From Symbiobacterium sp. (GTDB lineage Bacteria > Bacillota > Sulfobacillia > UBA995 > UBA9673): a stretch of 41,691 bases of DNA. The stretch spans positions 1-41,691 of the forward strand of contig DYFB01000087.1 of the NCBI GenBank assembly GCA_020725405.1, given 5' to 3'. The notes beneath the pieces were generated by a model. It worked only from the letters and a program-made list of their open reading frames with translations, was not told where the DNA came from and made no database searches. Below, piece by piece: positions 9,601-16,138 of the stretch. The position numbers and the translations under genes are program-made. Positions within the stretch are counted from its first letter, which is position 1, and each line of letters starts with the position of its first letter.

Positions 9601-9777
9601 AAGGACGGAGGCACGGGCCTGGGGCTGGCGGTCTCCAAGGGCATCGTCGAGGCCCACGGGGGAGCCATCGAGGTCCGGCCGACCCGAGGTCCCGGGACGG
9701 TCTTCGAGGTCCTCCTCCCGACGTCGTCGACCCGCGCTCCCGGTGCCTGGCGACGCCCGTCCCCCCGGGAAGGGTAG
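6643..9777 (+). CDS. Membrane histidine kinase with HD-GYP, GAF and PAS domains
   Basis: A 1044-residue sensor. Residues about 1-220 hold several hydrophobic helices, a MASE-like membrane input unit. Residues about 240-420 are an HD-GYP domain: LLHDAG with H277 and D278, REHP, THHEH with H330 and H331, GWGYP at 337-340, then LKGDEIPLPA and RPYRTG. The Lys of HDIGK is Phe here (F281) and the usual VAD is LAE, so metal binding may persist while phosphodiesterase activity is doubtful. A GAF domain (about 485-645) and a PAS domain (about 655-785, with a Gly-rich insert) follow. Then come HisKA with the phospho-acceptor H811 in AAHEIRNPL, and an HATPase domain with N box, DNGPGLP and GTGLGLA. No response regulator is adjacent. 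GTG 6643 follows GGGAG. The gene lies downstream of the c-di-GMP riboswitch. Confidence 0.92.
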   Translation: MLGLTFNTYRTVLTVSSIILIIGTLATLGGCPPAFLLAAFVLTYVAAEWFQVVFPSGAALSFGSTVTLAAIAWLGPQAGVLLQSAGALASGVITRTPAVRLAENFSNYVLSAAGAALVYRALGGAPGQAPGSGMPALALSIVTLCAAQALFTALALSLYKVRPLWACLRDLGGLSLLLSLGAASLSIPFLWGLEVFGPSTALVATVVVIVLASSVSRVAALRSQRRALTRLLPLAPAPQTGVSDRAEALFSLVSALASAAGLPVEEAEALQNAALLHDAGFTETDAQAAASQDPLTPEQLRKIREHPRRAAMRVGEVGNLLWVARILETHHEHYNGWGYPFGLKGDEIPLPAALLGLAEAYLALTTPRPYRTGTRSPQQTVEYLRAHSGEQFHPAAVAAIEKLLESGALERLDTPGASRLVEEAVSRLRRAKELPGLPGRPFPEATPRGFWLAPVWRTRWLLARLFSPWTAVQVLHRTSDWYRSLYELGQVFSSSLDLGDIARHLSQAVHNLTTLPCEVCLVQEDGETLSPVASLGLPPGATAGLTRKVNRGLTGVAFAESRPVVSLDMSNDPRALQPDKVRELGLKSYMVVPLAVAGTPLGTISVYSPAVERFSPAESEILTAVANLAALTLQNAVLYAKASDRLVELIETQSFLRTVLNTAPIGILTLDARGRLSLANRVAYHYLETLGLEAGSGGVGKGGGARDGNGAGGAGQGDLAEGLRARLGFELRGASSAGGEVAGPETVRVAGTGGDRFFQVWVAPLGDTRRERAGGLLVILNDVSAAKKLEAEASRNERLAAAGEMAARAAHEIRNPLTSLQGFAQLLRLYCPVRDQWGECSTFIDRIREEVERLDEIVESMLVLARPACPDITRGDLSLPVLEVVSGYAGRAAELATVLEGPVEPGGVTAYFDSRQIRQVLMNLIQNALDAVSGPGGPPPGQRRVVVSVGFRRRSGRRLACVRVRDNGPGLPPGDEAQIFTPFFTTKDGGTGLGLAVSKGIVEAHGGAIEVRPTRGPGTVFEVLLPTSSTRAPGAWRRPSPREG

Positions 9778-9904
9778 CCCGCTTCGGGGAAGAGGGGGCT
9801 CGATACGGAGGGAAGGGGAGTGCGTTTCGGGGAAGGGAGCCGCCTCGGCCCCGCCGAACGTCTCCGAGCCGCCGCGCGTGAGACGAGGGAGGTCTTCCGA
9901 GATT

Positions 9905-11296
9905 ATGCCAAGCCCGGGCTACAAGCTGGCCGTCATCGGGGGAGGGTCCAGCTACACCCCTGAGCTCGTCGAGGGTCTCATCGCCCGCCGGGATCGCCTG
10001 CCCCTGGCCGAGCTGGCCCTGGCGGACATCGAGGCCGGCCGGGAGAAGGTCGAGGCTGTCGCGGGCCTCGCCCGGAGGATGCTGCGGCGCGCCGGGCTCG
10101 AGGCCCGGGTGACGGTCACCTTCGACCGCCGTCGGGCCATCGACGGGGCGGACTTCGTCCTGAGCCAGTTCCGCGTCGGCGGGCTCCGGGCCCGGGTGAA
10201 CGATGAGCGCATCCCCCTGGCCTACGGCATCGTCGGGCAGGAGACGACGGGGCCCGGGGGGTTCTCCAAGGCTCTCCGCACGGTCCCCGTGGCCCTCGAG
10301 GTCGCGCGCGACGTGCGGGAGCTCGCTCCGGAAGCTTGGGTGATGAACTTCACCAACCCGGCCGGCATCGTCACCGAGGCCATCCTCAAGCACTCCGGCG
10401 GGGTGAGGTGCATCGGCCTGTGCAACGTCCCCGTCAGCCTGCAGCGGGCCGTGTGCGGGTTCGTCGGCGCCGAGCCCTGGCGGGTCGAGCTCGACATCGT
10501 GGGTCTGAACCACCTGGGCTGGGTGACCGCCGTGCGCCTGGACGGCGAGGACATCCTGCCGGCCGTCCTTTACCATCCGGTGGTCGAGGAGCAGTTCGTC
10601 CGGAACATCCCGGGGGCCTCGGGCATCGGTCCTCTTCTCGAGTCCCTGCGGATGCTCCCTTCACCCTATCTGCAGTACTACTACTTCCACGACGAGCTCC
10701 TGGCCAAGGTGAAGGAGGATATCGCCTGCGGGAAGGGCACGCGGGGGGAGCAGGTCCTGGCGGTCGAGGAGAAGCTCTTCGCCCGCTACCGGGACCCCGA
10801 CCTGGCCGAGAAGCCTCCCGAGCTCGAGAAGAGGGGCGGGGCCTACTACTCGGAGGCGGCTGTCGACGTCATGGTCTCGTTGGTGGGCGCGGCCGACGGT
10901 CCGCCTGACGGGCCCCGGAACCGCCACGTTGTGAACGTGCCCAACCTGATGGTCGATGACGAGCGCGGCTCGGGCGGCGAGGCCGGATCCCCTGGGGGCG
11001 GTCCGGTCCTTCCCGATCTTCCCGCCGGGGCCGTGATCGAGGTTCCCTGCCTCGTCGGGCCCCGGGGGCCGCGTCCGCTCGGCGGCGGCCCCCTCCCCAA
11101 GGAGATCCGCGGGCTCATCCAGCAGGTCAAGGCCTACGAGGAGCTCACCATCGAGGCCGCGGTCACGGGCGACCGCCGCACGGCCTTCCTGGCCCTCCTC
11201 GCCCATCCCCTCGTGCCCGGGGTGCGGGCGGCCGGGGGCCTCCTCGCTGACATCCTGGAGGCCGGTCGAGAGCACCTCGGGCGGTTCTTCCGGTAG
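9905..11296 (+). CDS. Family 4 glycoside hydrolase, 6-phospho-beta-glucosidase type
   Basis: A 463-residue GH4 enzyme. The N-terminus KLAVIGGGSSYTPEL is the NAD-binding Rossmann motif. NFTNPAGIVTEA, GLCNVPVS (the metal-binding Cys) and LNHLGW (metal and catalytic His) are the family hallmarks. GH4 enzymes cleave phosphorylated glycosides by a redox mechanism using NAD and Mn2+ in the cytosol. The CNVP form points to 6-phospho-beta-glucosidases such as LicH/BglT. ATG 9905 is chosen because the Rossmann strand follows and GAGGGAGG lies about 12 bases before it; the open frame extends far upstream without protein-like sequence. A Gly/Ser/Pro-rich insert (GSGGEAGSPGGGP) is extra. No PTS genes are nearby, so the sugar source is unclear. 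Confidence 0.9.
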   Translation: MPSPGYKLAVIGGGSSYTPELVEGLIARRDRLPLAELALADIEAGREKVEAVAGLARRMLRRAGLEARVTVTFDRRRAIDGADFVLSQFRVGGLRARVNDERIPLAYGIVGQETTGPGGFSKALRTVPVALEVARDVRELAPEAWVMNFTNPAGIVTEAILKHSGGVRCIGLCNVPVSLQRAVCGFVGAEPWRVELDIVGLNHLGWVTAVRLDGEDILPAVLYHPVVEEQFVRNIPGASGIGPLLESLRMLPSPYLQYYYFHDELLAKVKEDIACGKGTRGEQVLAVEEKLFARYRDPDLAEKPPELEKRGGAYYSEAAVDVMVSLVGAADGPPDGPRNRHVVNVPNLMVDDERGSGGEAGSPGGGPVLPDLPAGAVIEVPCLVGPRGPRPLGGGPLPKEIRGLIQQVKAYEELTIEAAVTGDRRTAFLALLAHPLVPGVRAAGGLLADILEAGREHLGRFFR

Positions 11297-11311
11297 GGAG
11301 GTTCCGGCGAC

Positions 11312-12193
11312 TCAGGGTCGATTCCTACCCACCCGGGCCCGCATGGTCCGGGCCTGCGCCGCCAGGAGCTCGAGGTAGTCGTCGGGTAGGTCCCGGGCGA
11401 CCTTCAGGAGATTGCGGACAGCCGCTCGGTGAAGACCGAGCCCTACCAGGTCGGCCCCTGGCCTCTCCGCGGCTCGGGCCCCGTCCGGGAAGCCCGCGGG
11501 ATCCCCGCCGTTGCCGGTTCGATCTTCCGCGGTCCCTCCGCCTGCTCCGCCGTCCCCGAGCGGACCGCCGGCGAGACCGGGGACACCGAGGGCCCCCGCC
11601 AGCCGGTCCATCACGGCCCTGGAAGGCCGCGGGACGGCTCCGTGCTCGACCCGGCTGATATAGGAGTGGTCCACCCCCGAGAAGCGCGAGAGCTCACGGA
11701 TGCTGAAGCCTGCCTCCCGTCTAGCCCGGCGCAGGGCGGCGGCGAGTCTCAGCCGGTCGGCCACGTCGGCGAGGCCGCGGGCGAGTTCGGCGACCTCGGC
11801 CCGGTAGAGGCGGTCGCCGCCGCCCGAGACCCCGGGTCCGGTGGGTCCGGCTGGGACCTCGCGGGTCCGGGCCTTTTCACCGGTCGGAGGGCTGGCTCCG
11901 GTCTGTCCCGCGGTCGGACGCCCGGCCGTGGCCTCCTCCCCCGTCGGGCTTCCAGCCCCGGTATCTTCCCAGGTCGGGTGCCCAGCCCCGGCGTAGAAGG
12001 CCGCGAGCTCCATAGCGGCGGCGGCCATCTTCGGATCCCCGTAGAACTGGTCCTTACCGGGAAGCCCCTTGGCCAGGATGGCCTTCACCGCCTCGAGCCC
12101 GCGCCTGACCTCCTCCGGCTCGAGAAGGCGGGCGGTGTCGCCGCCGGCGTGGGCCTTGACGAGTTGGGTCAGCGTCCTGATGGGGGCGGCCAA
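11312..12193 (-). CDS. XRE-family helix-turn-helix regulator with Pro/Gly/Thr-rich linkers
   Basis: A 293-residue protein. A helical N-terminal block (residues 1-70) precedes a repetitive linker (about 72-125, units like GSPTGEEATAGRPT). A Cro/CI-type HTH follows at about 155-205 (LRRARREAGFSIRELSRFSGVDHSYISRVEHG). Another Gly-rich stretch leads to a helical C-terminus. The HTH should bind DNA as a dimer. The start TTG 12193 follows GAAGGA. Two perfect palindromes just upstream (12224-12239 and 12295-12310) are natural candidate operators, one only 31 bp from this start, which suggests autoregulation and control of the divergent PAP2-like gene. The repeat linkers are unusual for this family. 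Confidence 0.85.
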   Translation of the reverse strand: MAAPIRTLTQLVKAHAGGDTARLLEPEEVRRGLEAVKAILAKGLPGKDQFYGDPKMAAAAMELAAFYAGAGHPTWEDTGAGSPTGEEATAGRPTAGQTGASPPTGEKARTREVPAGPTGPGVSGGGDRLYRAEVAELARGLADVADRLRLAAALRRARREAGFSIRELSRFSGVDHSYISRVEHGAVPRPSRAVMDRLAGALGVPGLAGGPLGDGGAGGGTAEDRTGNGGDPAGFPDGARAAERPGADLVGLGLHRAAVRNLLKVARDLPDDYLELLAAQARTMRARVGRNRP

Positions 12194-12223
12194 GGGCTCT
12201 CATCCTTCCGGGCCGCGGTGTGG

Positions 12224-12239
12224 TGGTGCCTGGGCACCA
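12224..12239. promoter_or_regulatory. Palindromic operator candidate 1
   Basis: TGGTGCC-TG-GGCACCA, perfect 7-bp arms in 16 bp. The same palindrome recurs at 12295-12310, and a half-site GGCACCA lies between the promoter boxes at 12265-12271. Its position just upstream of the XRE start fits a self-repression site. Confidence 0.7.
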
Positions 12240-12256
12240 TTTAGCGCCCCCTACTG

Positions 12257-12286
12257 TTGACAAGGGCACCACTTCCGGCTTATACT
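12257..12286 (+). promoter_or_regulatory. Sigma-A-type promoter for the PAP2-like gene
   Basis: TTGACA at 12257-12262 is a perfect -35. TATACT at 12281-12286 is a good -10, with an 18-bp spacer. An operator half-site (GGCACCA) lies inside the spacer, and full palindromes lie on both sides, so a bound repressor would block polymerase. TTGACAA reads as TTGTCAA on the other strand and may also serve the leftward XRE gene. Confidence 0.75.
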
Positions 12287-12294
12287 CTGGGTGG

Positions 12295-12310
12295 TGGTGC
12301 TTATGCACCA
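12295..12310. promoter_or_regulatory. Palindromic operator candidate 2
   Basis: TGGTGC-TTAT-GCACCA, perfect 6-bp arms in 16 bp. It shares TGGTGC..T..GCACCA with candidate 1, with the same arm-to-arm spacing. It lies at about the transcription start of the rightward promoter, a classic repression position. Confidence 0.7.
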
Positions 12311-12373
12311 TTCCACATCCTACGTTGTTGCCCATGCGGTGTCAATACCGGGGAGACCGGGAGGAGAAGCCCG

Positions 12374-12955
12374 ATGAAAAAGAGCGCCGGAGTGGTCGTC
12401 GGAACGGTCCTCACCTACCTCCTCAGCGCCCCGGTGGTGGCGGTAGGAGTGGTCATCCTGGTCGCGGCGACGCTCCTGCCGTCGACCCCGGCCAACATGG
12501 GCTGGGCCGCCGTGGCCGCCGTCTTCCTCGGGGTCATCCCGCTCGCCGGCTACGTCCTCCCGGCGCTCGTCCGTCGGACCGCCGGCAACGAACGGGTCCA
12601 GAGGCTTGTCTCGTTCCTCGTCAACCTCGTCAGCTATCCGGTCGGAGCCGTCATCCTCCTCATCGGCCAGGCTCCGCCCGTCCTCTCGGCCATCGCCTGG
12701 TCCTACGTGGCCACGGTCGCCGCGCTCGCTCTGGTCAACCTCTTCTACAAGGCCAGCGGTCACGCCTCGGGCGTCGCCGGGCCGGTGGTCGCCTTCTTCA
12801 TGCTCTATGGAGCCTGGGCCCTGCCGTCGCTCCTCCTCCTGCCGCTTGTCGTGTGGGCCCGGGTGAAGGTGAAGGGTCACACCTGGCCTCAGACCGTTGC
12901 CGGAGCCCTGATAGCCGCCGTGGCGACGTGGGGCGTCTTCGCCTGCGTTCTTTAG
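12374..12955 (+). CDS. PAP2-like polytopic membrane protein
   Basis: A 193-residue protein with about six hydrophobic helices. Near the C-terminus it has KASGHASGVAGP and, after another helix, RVKVKGHTWPQ. These correspond to PAP2 phosphatase motifs 2 (SGH) and 3 (R-x5-H-x3-D, here with Gln in place of Asp). Family members remove phosphate from membrane lipids such as phosphatidate or isoprenyl diphosphates. The motif 1 KxxxxxxRP is not clear, so activity is uncertain. ATG 12374 follows GGAGGAG; longer in-frame extensions run through the promoter and are rejected. It is divergent from the XRE gene and lies behind the operator-bearing promoter. Confidence 0.75.
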   Translation: MKKSAGVVVGTVLTYLLSAPVVAVGVVILVAATLLPSTPANMGWAAVAAVFLGVIPLAGYVLPALVRRTAGNERVQRLVSFLVNLVSYPVGAVILLIGQAPPVLSAIAWSYVATVAALALVNLFYKASGHASGVAGPVVAFFMLYGAWALPSLLLLPLVVWARVKVKGHTWPQTVAGALIAAVATWGVFACVL

Positions 12956-12979
12956 AGGTGAGGGCGCACTCCGGTTCGA

Positions 12980-14443
12980 TCAGGGAGCCGGCGGCCGCGA
13001 GACGGCCCTGCGGATGACCTCCAGCCGCTCGGGCCCGACCACCCCCAGGCGCCACACGGCTATCCCCGCAAGCCTCCTCCGCTTGGCCAGCCCTATCTTC
13101 GCGACCAGGGACTCGGGCGTCTCGTAGGTCCCGTCCCTGCCCACCAGGAGGCCGAGAAGAAGCTTCTCCCCCGGCACGACCGCCAGGGCGAGATCGACGG
13201 CTTCGATGACCTTGTCGAGGGGTTCGGGGCCTTTCAACGTGGTGTAGTTGTAGGCCATGATGACGATGCGGTCGGCGATCTCTCCGAGCGCCGCCCAGTC
13301 GTAGCCGGGGAACCAGCTGTTCAGCGGGTGGAGGCTCAGGGTCAGGGTCTTGCCCCGGGAGTGGAGCGCGTCCCCGAGGAGCCGGACGAACCCCGTGAAC
13401 CTCTGCCGGGTCAGGGCGAGCTCCTCGCCGGCTTGACGCCGGCCGAGGTATTCGAGGTCGAGGTTCACGCCGGCGAAGTCGACGGCGTAGGCCAGAATCT
13501 CCTCGACGGCCCGGGCCATGGCCGCGGGATCGGCCAGGAAGCGGTCAAGGTCCCCATCGGCGTTGGCCTTGAAGACCATCATCTCGGCCCGGAGGCCGTG
13601 CTCGCCGGCCTGCCGAAGGACGTCCTGCCAGGACGCCGGGCGAGTCTGGCGGTAGTAATCGTCGTCGAGGATCAGGCGACCGGTCGCCGGGTCGAGGACA
13701 AACCACGAGCAGGCTATCTCGGAGACGACGTCGGTCCCCCCCGAGGCGACGGCCGGGTACGGGGCTCCGAAGAGCTCGGCCCAGCTGCTGTCGTCTCGGC
13801 CGCCGAGAGCGTAGTAGCCGAGGACGGTCATGGGGCGGCGGGGGGAGACGACGGTTATCGTCCGGGTCGCCTCGCGCCACTCGACGAGCGCGCCGAGTGC
13901 CTCGGAGAAAAAGCGGAGGGGTATCAGGGTCCGGCCGTCGATGATGCGGGCCGGGACGTCCAGGAGGTGGACCTGACCGTCGACGAAGGCCTCGACCCTG
14001 TCGGCGAAGAGGATGACCGTCCGGCCGTTGTAGATGTCGACGGCCGTCACCCGGCGGTCGGCCTCGCTCCAGTCGACGGTGCAGCCGAGGGCCTCGGCCA
14101 GGAAGCGGAAGGGGACGAGGGCGCGGTCTCCGCTGATGACCGGGGGAACGTCGAAGTCCACGGTCAGGCGGTCGAGGTAGACGGTGATGGGCGGCAGGGC
14201 GGAGTTGGCCAGGGCGATGCCCGCGGGAGTCCCGCTGTCCGGCACCGGCTGGAGGGACGGCGGTGAGGCGCCGAGGATGACGGCGGCGGCCAGGGCGAGC
14301 CCCGCCGCTCGGCGGATAAGAGCCCGGGCGGGGGCTCGGTCGCGGGCAGCGGCGCGGTCGCGGACTGCGGTTGGGTCACGGGCAGCGGCGCGGTCGCCGG
14401 CCGCGGTTCGGGCATCGAGCTTCGGTCCTGGCAGTCTGGTCAT
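12980..14443 (-). CDS. Secreted GH18-fold protein with copper-amine-oxidase-N domain
   Basis: About 487 residues from ATG 14443. A basic Arg/Ala repeat head (RDRAAARDRAPARA) precedes a signal-peptide core (LALAAAVILGAS). Then come two halves of a copper amine oxidase N-terminal-like domain (ALVPFRFLAEALGCTVDW and TLIPLRFFSEALGALVEW), a common cell-wall-associated module in Bacillota. The C-terminal half is a GH18 barrel with VNLDLEYLG as the DxxDxDxE-type active site (Glu kept), plus IMAYNYT and GIAVWRLG. Relatives include spore-cortex and peptidoglycan glucosaminidases such as YaaH/YdhD. The likely role is extracytoplasmic cleavage of GlcNAc-containing polymer. The open frame extends 65 codons further upstream, but that part is Arg/Pro-rich and not convincing. 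Convergent with the PAP2-like gene. Confidence 0.88.
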   Translation of the reverse strand: MTRLPGPKLDARTAAGDRAAARDPTAVRDRAAARDRAPARALIRRAAGLALAAAVILGASPPSLQPVPDSGTPAGIALANSALPPITVYLDRLTVDFDVPPVISGDRALVPFRFLAEALGCTVDWSEADRRVTAVDIYNGRTVILFADRVEAFVDGQVHLLDVPARIIDGRTLIPLRFFSEALGALVEWREATRTITVVSPRRPMTVLGYYALGGRDDSSWAELFGAPYPAVASGGTDVVSEIACSWFVLDPATGRLILDDDYYRQTRPASWQDVLRQAGEHGLRAEMMVFKANADGDLDRFLADPAAMARAVEEILAYAVDFAGVNLDLEYLGRRQAGEELALTRQRFTGFVRLLGDALHSRGKTLTLSLHPLNSWFPGYDWAALGEIADRIVIMAYNYTTLKGPEPLDKVIEAVDLALAVVPGEKLLLGLLVGRDGTYETPESLVAKIGLAKRRRLAGIAVWRLGVVGPERLEVIRRAVSRPPAP

Positions 14444-14674
14444 GGTTACGGGTCCTACAGGCTCCTCTCGCGACGGACGGTGTGGGAGTGTTCCTTCCGC
14501 GGGCCGCCGGAGCCGGGCCCGGGGGCCCGCTCTCGCTCTCTTCCACGGAACCCGCTCCCGCCCGCCTAGGCTGATCCCGGAGGGTGGATTCGACCGCCCG
14601 ACTTGGGTGCCTGCCTGCGGTTCGGGGCTTTGCGACATCTTCGCTTAGCCGGTTGGCCCACTTGAGGTCAGTCC

Positions 14675-14764
14675 GGCCCGGGCGGTGTCCCCGGCCCGGG
14701 CGGTGTCCCCGGCCCGGGCGGTGTCCCGGGCCCGGGCGGTGTCCCCGGCCCGGCCGGGATCCGC
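14675..14764. repeat. 18-bp GC-rich tandem repeat in a 412-bp intergenic region
   Basis: The unit ggcccgggcggtgtcccc repeats four times (14675-14746) with a diverged fifth copy. It lies in the divergent gap 14444-14855 between the GH18 gene and the sugar-kinase gene. The copies are nearly identical and each can fold locally (GGCCCGGG). Apart from this, the gap holds no convincing gene; rightward and leftward frames through it are repeat translations. No clear promoter was seen. Confidence 0.88.
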
Positions 14765-14855
14765 GGCCCGGGAGGAGGAAGGGGCCTGCGTGAGAAGACT
14801 CTTCCAGGGGAAACCCTAAGCAGAACCCCCCGTACAGGGAGGGCTCGGGAAGGCG

Positions 14856-15899
14856 GTGGACGCCGTGGGCGCGGAGCGGTGCTTCTGCGGGGTGGACGGC
14901 GGGGCCACGAAGACCTGGGCTGTCGTCGGGGACGCGGCCGGACGTCTTCTCGGCTTCGGCGCCGCCGGCCCGGCTAACTACCACGTGGTCGGCATGGAGT
15001 CGGCCATGGGCTCGGTCCTGGCTGCGGCCGGCGCCGCCGCCGCGGCGGCGGGCGTCGACCTCTCCGACCTCGAGCGGGCCGGCTTCTACCTCTCCGGCGA
15101 CGACTCACCCCGGGACCACGCGTCCATCGGGGAGGCCCTGGCCGCGAGGCTCCCCCCGGGCCTTCCCTTCGATTGGGACAACGACAGTTGGGCCGCCCTG
15201 CGGGGCGGCACGCCCCGGCCCTGGGGCGCCGTGGTCATCGGGGGCACGGGGACCAACTCCGCCGCCCGGGGCCGGGACGGTCGCCGGGCCATAACCCGGG
15301 GTCTCGGGCGCGACACGGGGAACCCCGGTGGCTCGAGCGACATCGCCCGCGAGGCCGTCTTCTGGGCCTTCCGGATGGACGAGGGCTCCTGTCCCAAGAC
15401 GAGGCTCCACGGGGCCATCCTCCGGGCCCTCGACCTGCCCGACTACGATTCCGTTCTGCGGTGCGGCCAGACGGGCGACCTCGCCTTCCTCTACCAGGCC
15501 ATGGCCGTGGTGACGCCCCTTGTCTTCCGGCTGGCCAACGAGGGGGACGAGGCGGCCCAGCGCGTCCTAATCGACATGGGCCGGATGATGGGCGAACAGA
15601 CCGGGGCCGTGATGCGACGGGTGGGGCTCGACGGGGAGGAGGCCGACGTCGTCATGGCCGGCAGCCTGTTCCGGGGCGAGAGCCCCCTCCTCATCGACTC
15701 CCTGACCCTGCACATCCACCGCTTCGCCCCTCGGGCCCGGCCGCGGCTCCCGCTCTACCACCCCGTCGTCGGCGCCTACCTCCTGGCCCTGGAGGGGGCG
15801 GGTCTAGAAACCGGTCCCGGGACGTACGAGAGGATAGAGGAGACCCTCCCGGGTACCCTGCCCGAGCCGGGGCCGGTGATAGTCCTCGGGCTGGAGTAG
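14856..15899 (+). CDS. BadF/BadG-family ATPase, N-acetylglucosamine-kinase-like
   Basis: A 347-residue ASKHA-fold protein. CGVDGGATKTWAVVGD is the phosphate-1 loop, and GAVVIGGTGTNSAARG is the second phosphate motif. DNDSWAAL and GSSDIAREAV are typical of the BadF/BadG/BcrA family group that includes eukaryotic-type GlcNAc kinases. The probable role is ATP-dependent phosphorylation of an amino sugar in the cytosol, which would suit the GH18 protein encoded next door; that link is inference. GTG 14856 is used, with GGGAGGG about 12 bases before; GTG 14865 is an alternative. The stop TAG overlaps the strong GGAGG of the next reading frame. Confidence 0.82.
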   Translation: MDAVGAERCFCGVDGGATKTWAVVGDAAGRLLGFGAAGPANYHVVGMESAMGSVLAAAGAAAAAAGVDLSDLERAGFYLSGDDSPRDHASIGEALAARLPPGLPFDWDNDSWAALRGGTPRPWGAVVIGGTGTNSAARGRDGRRAITRGLGRDTGNPGGSSDIAREAVFWAFRMDEGSCPKTRLHGAILRALDLPDYDSVLRCGQTGDLAFLYQAMAVVTPLVFRLANEGDEAAQRVLIDMGRMMGEQTGAVMRRVGLDGEEADVVMAGSLFRGESPLLIDSLTLHIHRFAPRARPRLPLYHPVVGAYLLALEGAGLETGPGTYERIEETLPGTLPEPGPVIVLGLE

Positions 15900-15912
15900 G
15901 AGGTGCGTGGGC

Positions 15913-16138
15913 TTGAGCGGCAACAACGGCCACGGTCGAAGGCTCCCGGAGGAGCTCTCGCGGTCGTTCATCGACGCGGCCGGACCTCCGCCGGGAGAGG
16001 GCCGTCCGGCCCTGGCCCGCTGGCCTCGACGAGGTCCTGGAGCGAACCCTGGTGGCCCCGCGGGAGGCGGCTCGAGGGCGCCTGCGGCGGCCTGCTCCGG
16101 CGGCGCCGGACGAAGAGGGAAGGGGAGGGGGAGGTTGA
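15913..16138 (+). pseudogene. Small frame-shifted ORF upstream of the CDF gene
   Basis: A strong GGAGG (about 15898-15903) precedes TTG 15913, which opens MSGNNGHGRRLPEELSRSFI and continues to ALARW near 16023. From there the original frame turns into Pro/Gly/Arg-rich noise. The next frame instead reads LDEVLERTLVAPREAARGRL and ends at TGA 16136-16138, overlapping the CDF start as TTGA. One extra C in tggcctcgac would explain the switch. Joined, it would be a protein of about 74 residues of unknown function. It may be a real frameshift or a base-call error, or the whole region may be an N-terminal extension of the CDF protein. Confidence 0.4.

Noticed and set aside
9479-9904. Long N-terminal extension of the GH4 gene overlapping the kinase
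   Set aside because: The extension is a shadow of the HATPase domain; the Rossmann motif begins right after ATG 9905.
14675-14764. CRISPR-like array
   Set aside because: Units are contiguous 18-mers with no spacers and no cas genes nearby.
14780-14855. Second riboswitch upstream of the BadF-type kinase
   Set aside because: A GGGGAAACCC hairpin and CCTAAG are present, but no GACGCAAAGC core or other aptamer consensus was found.
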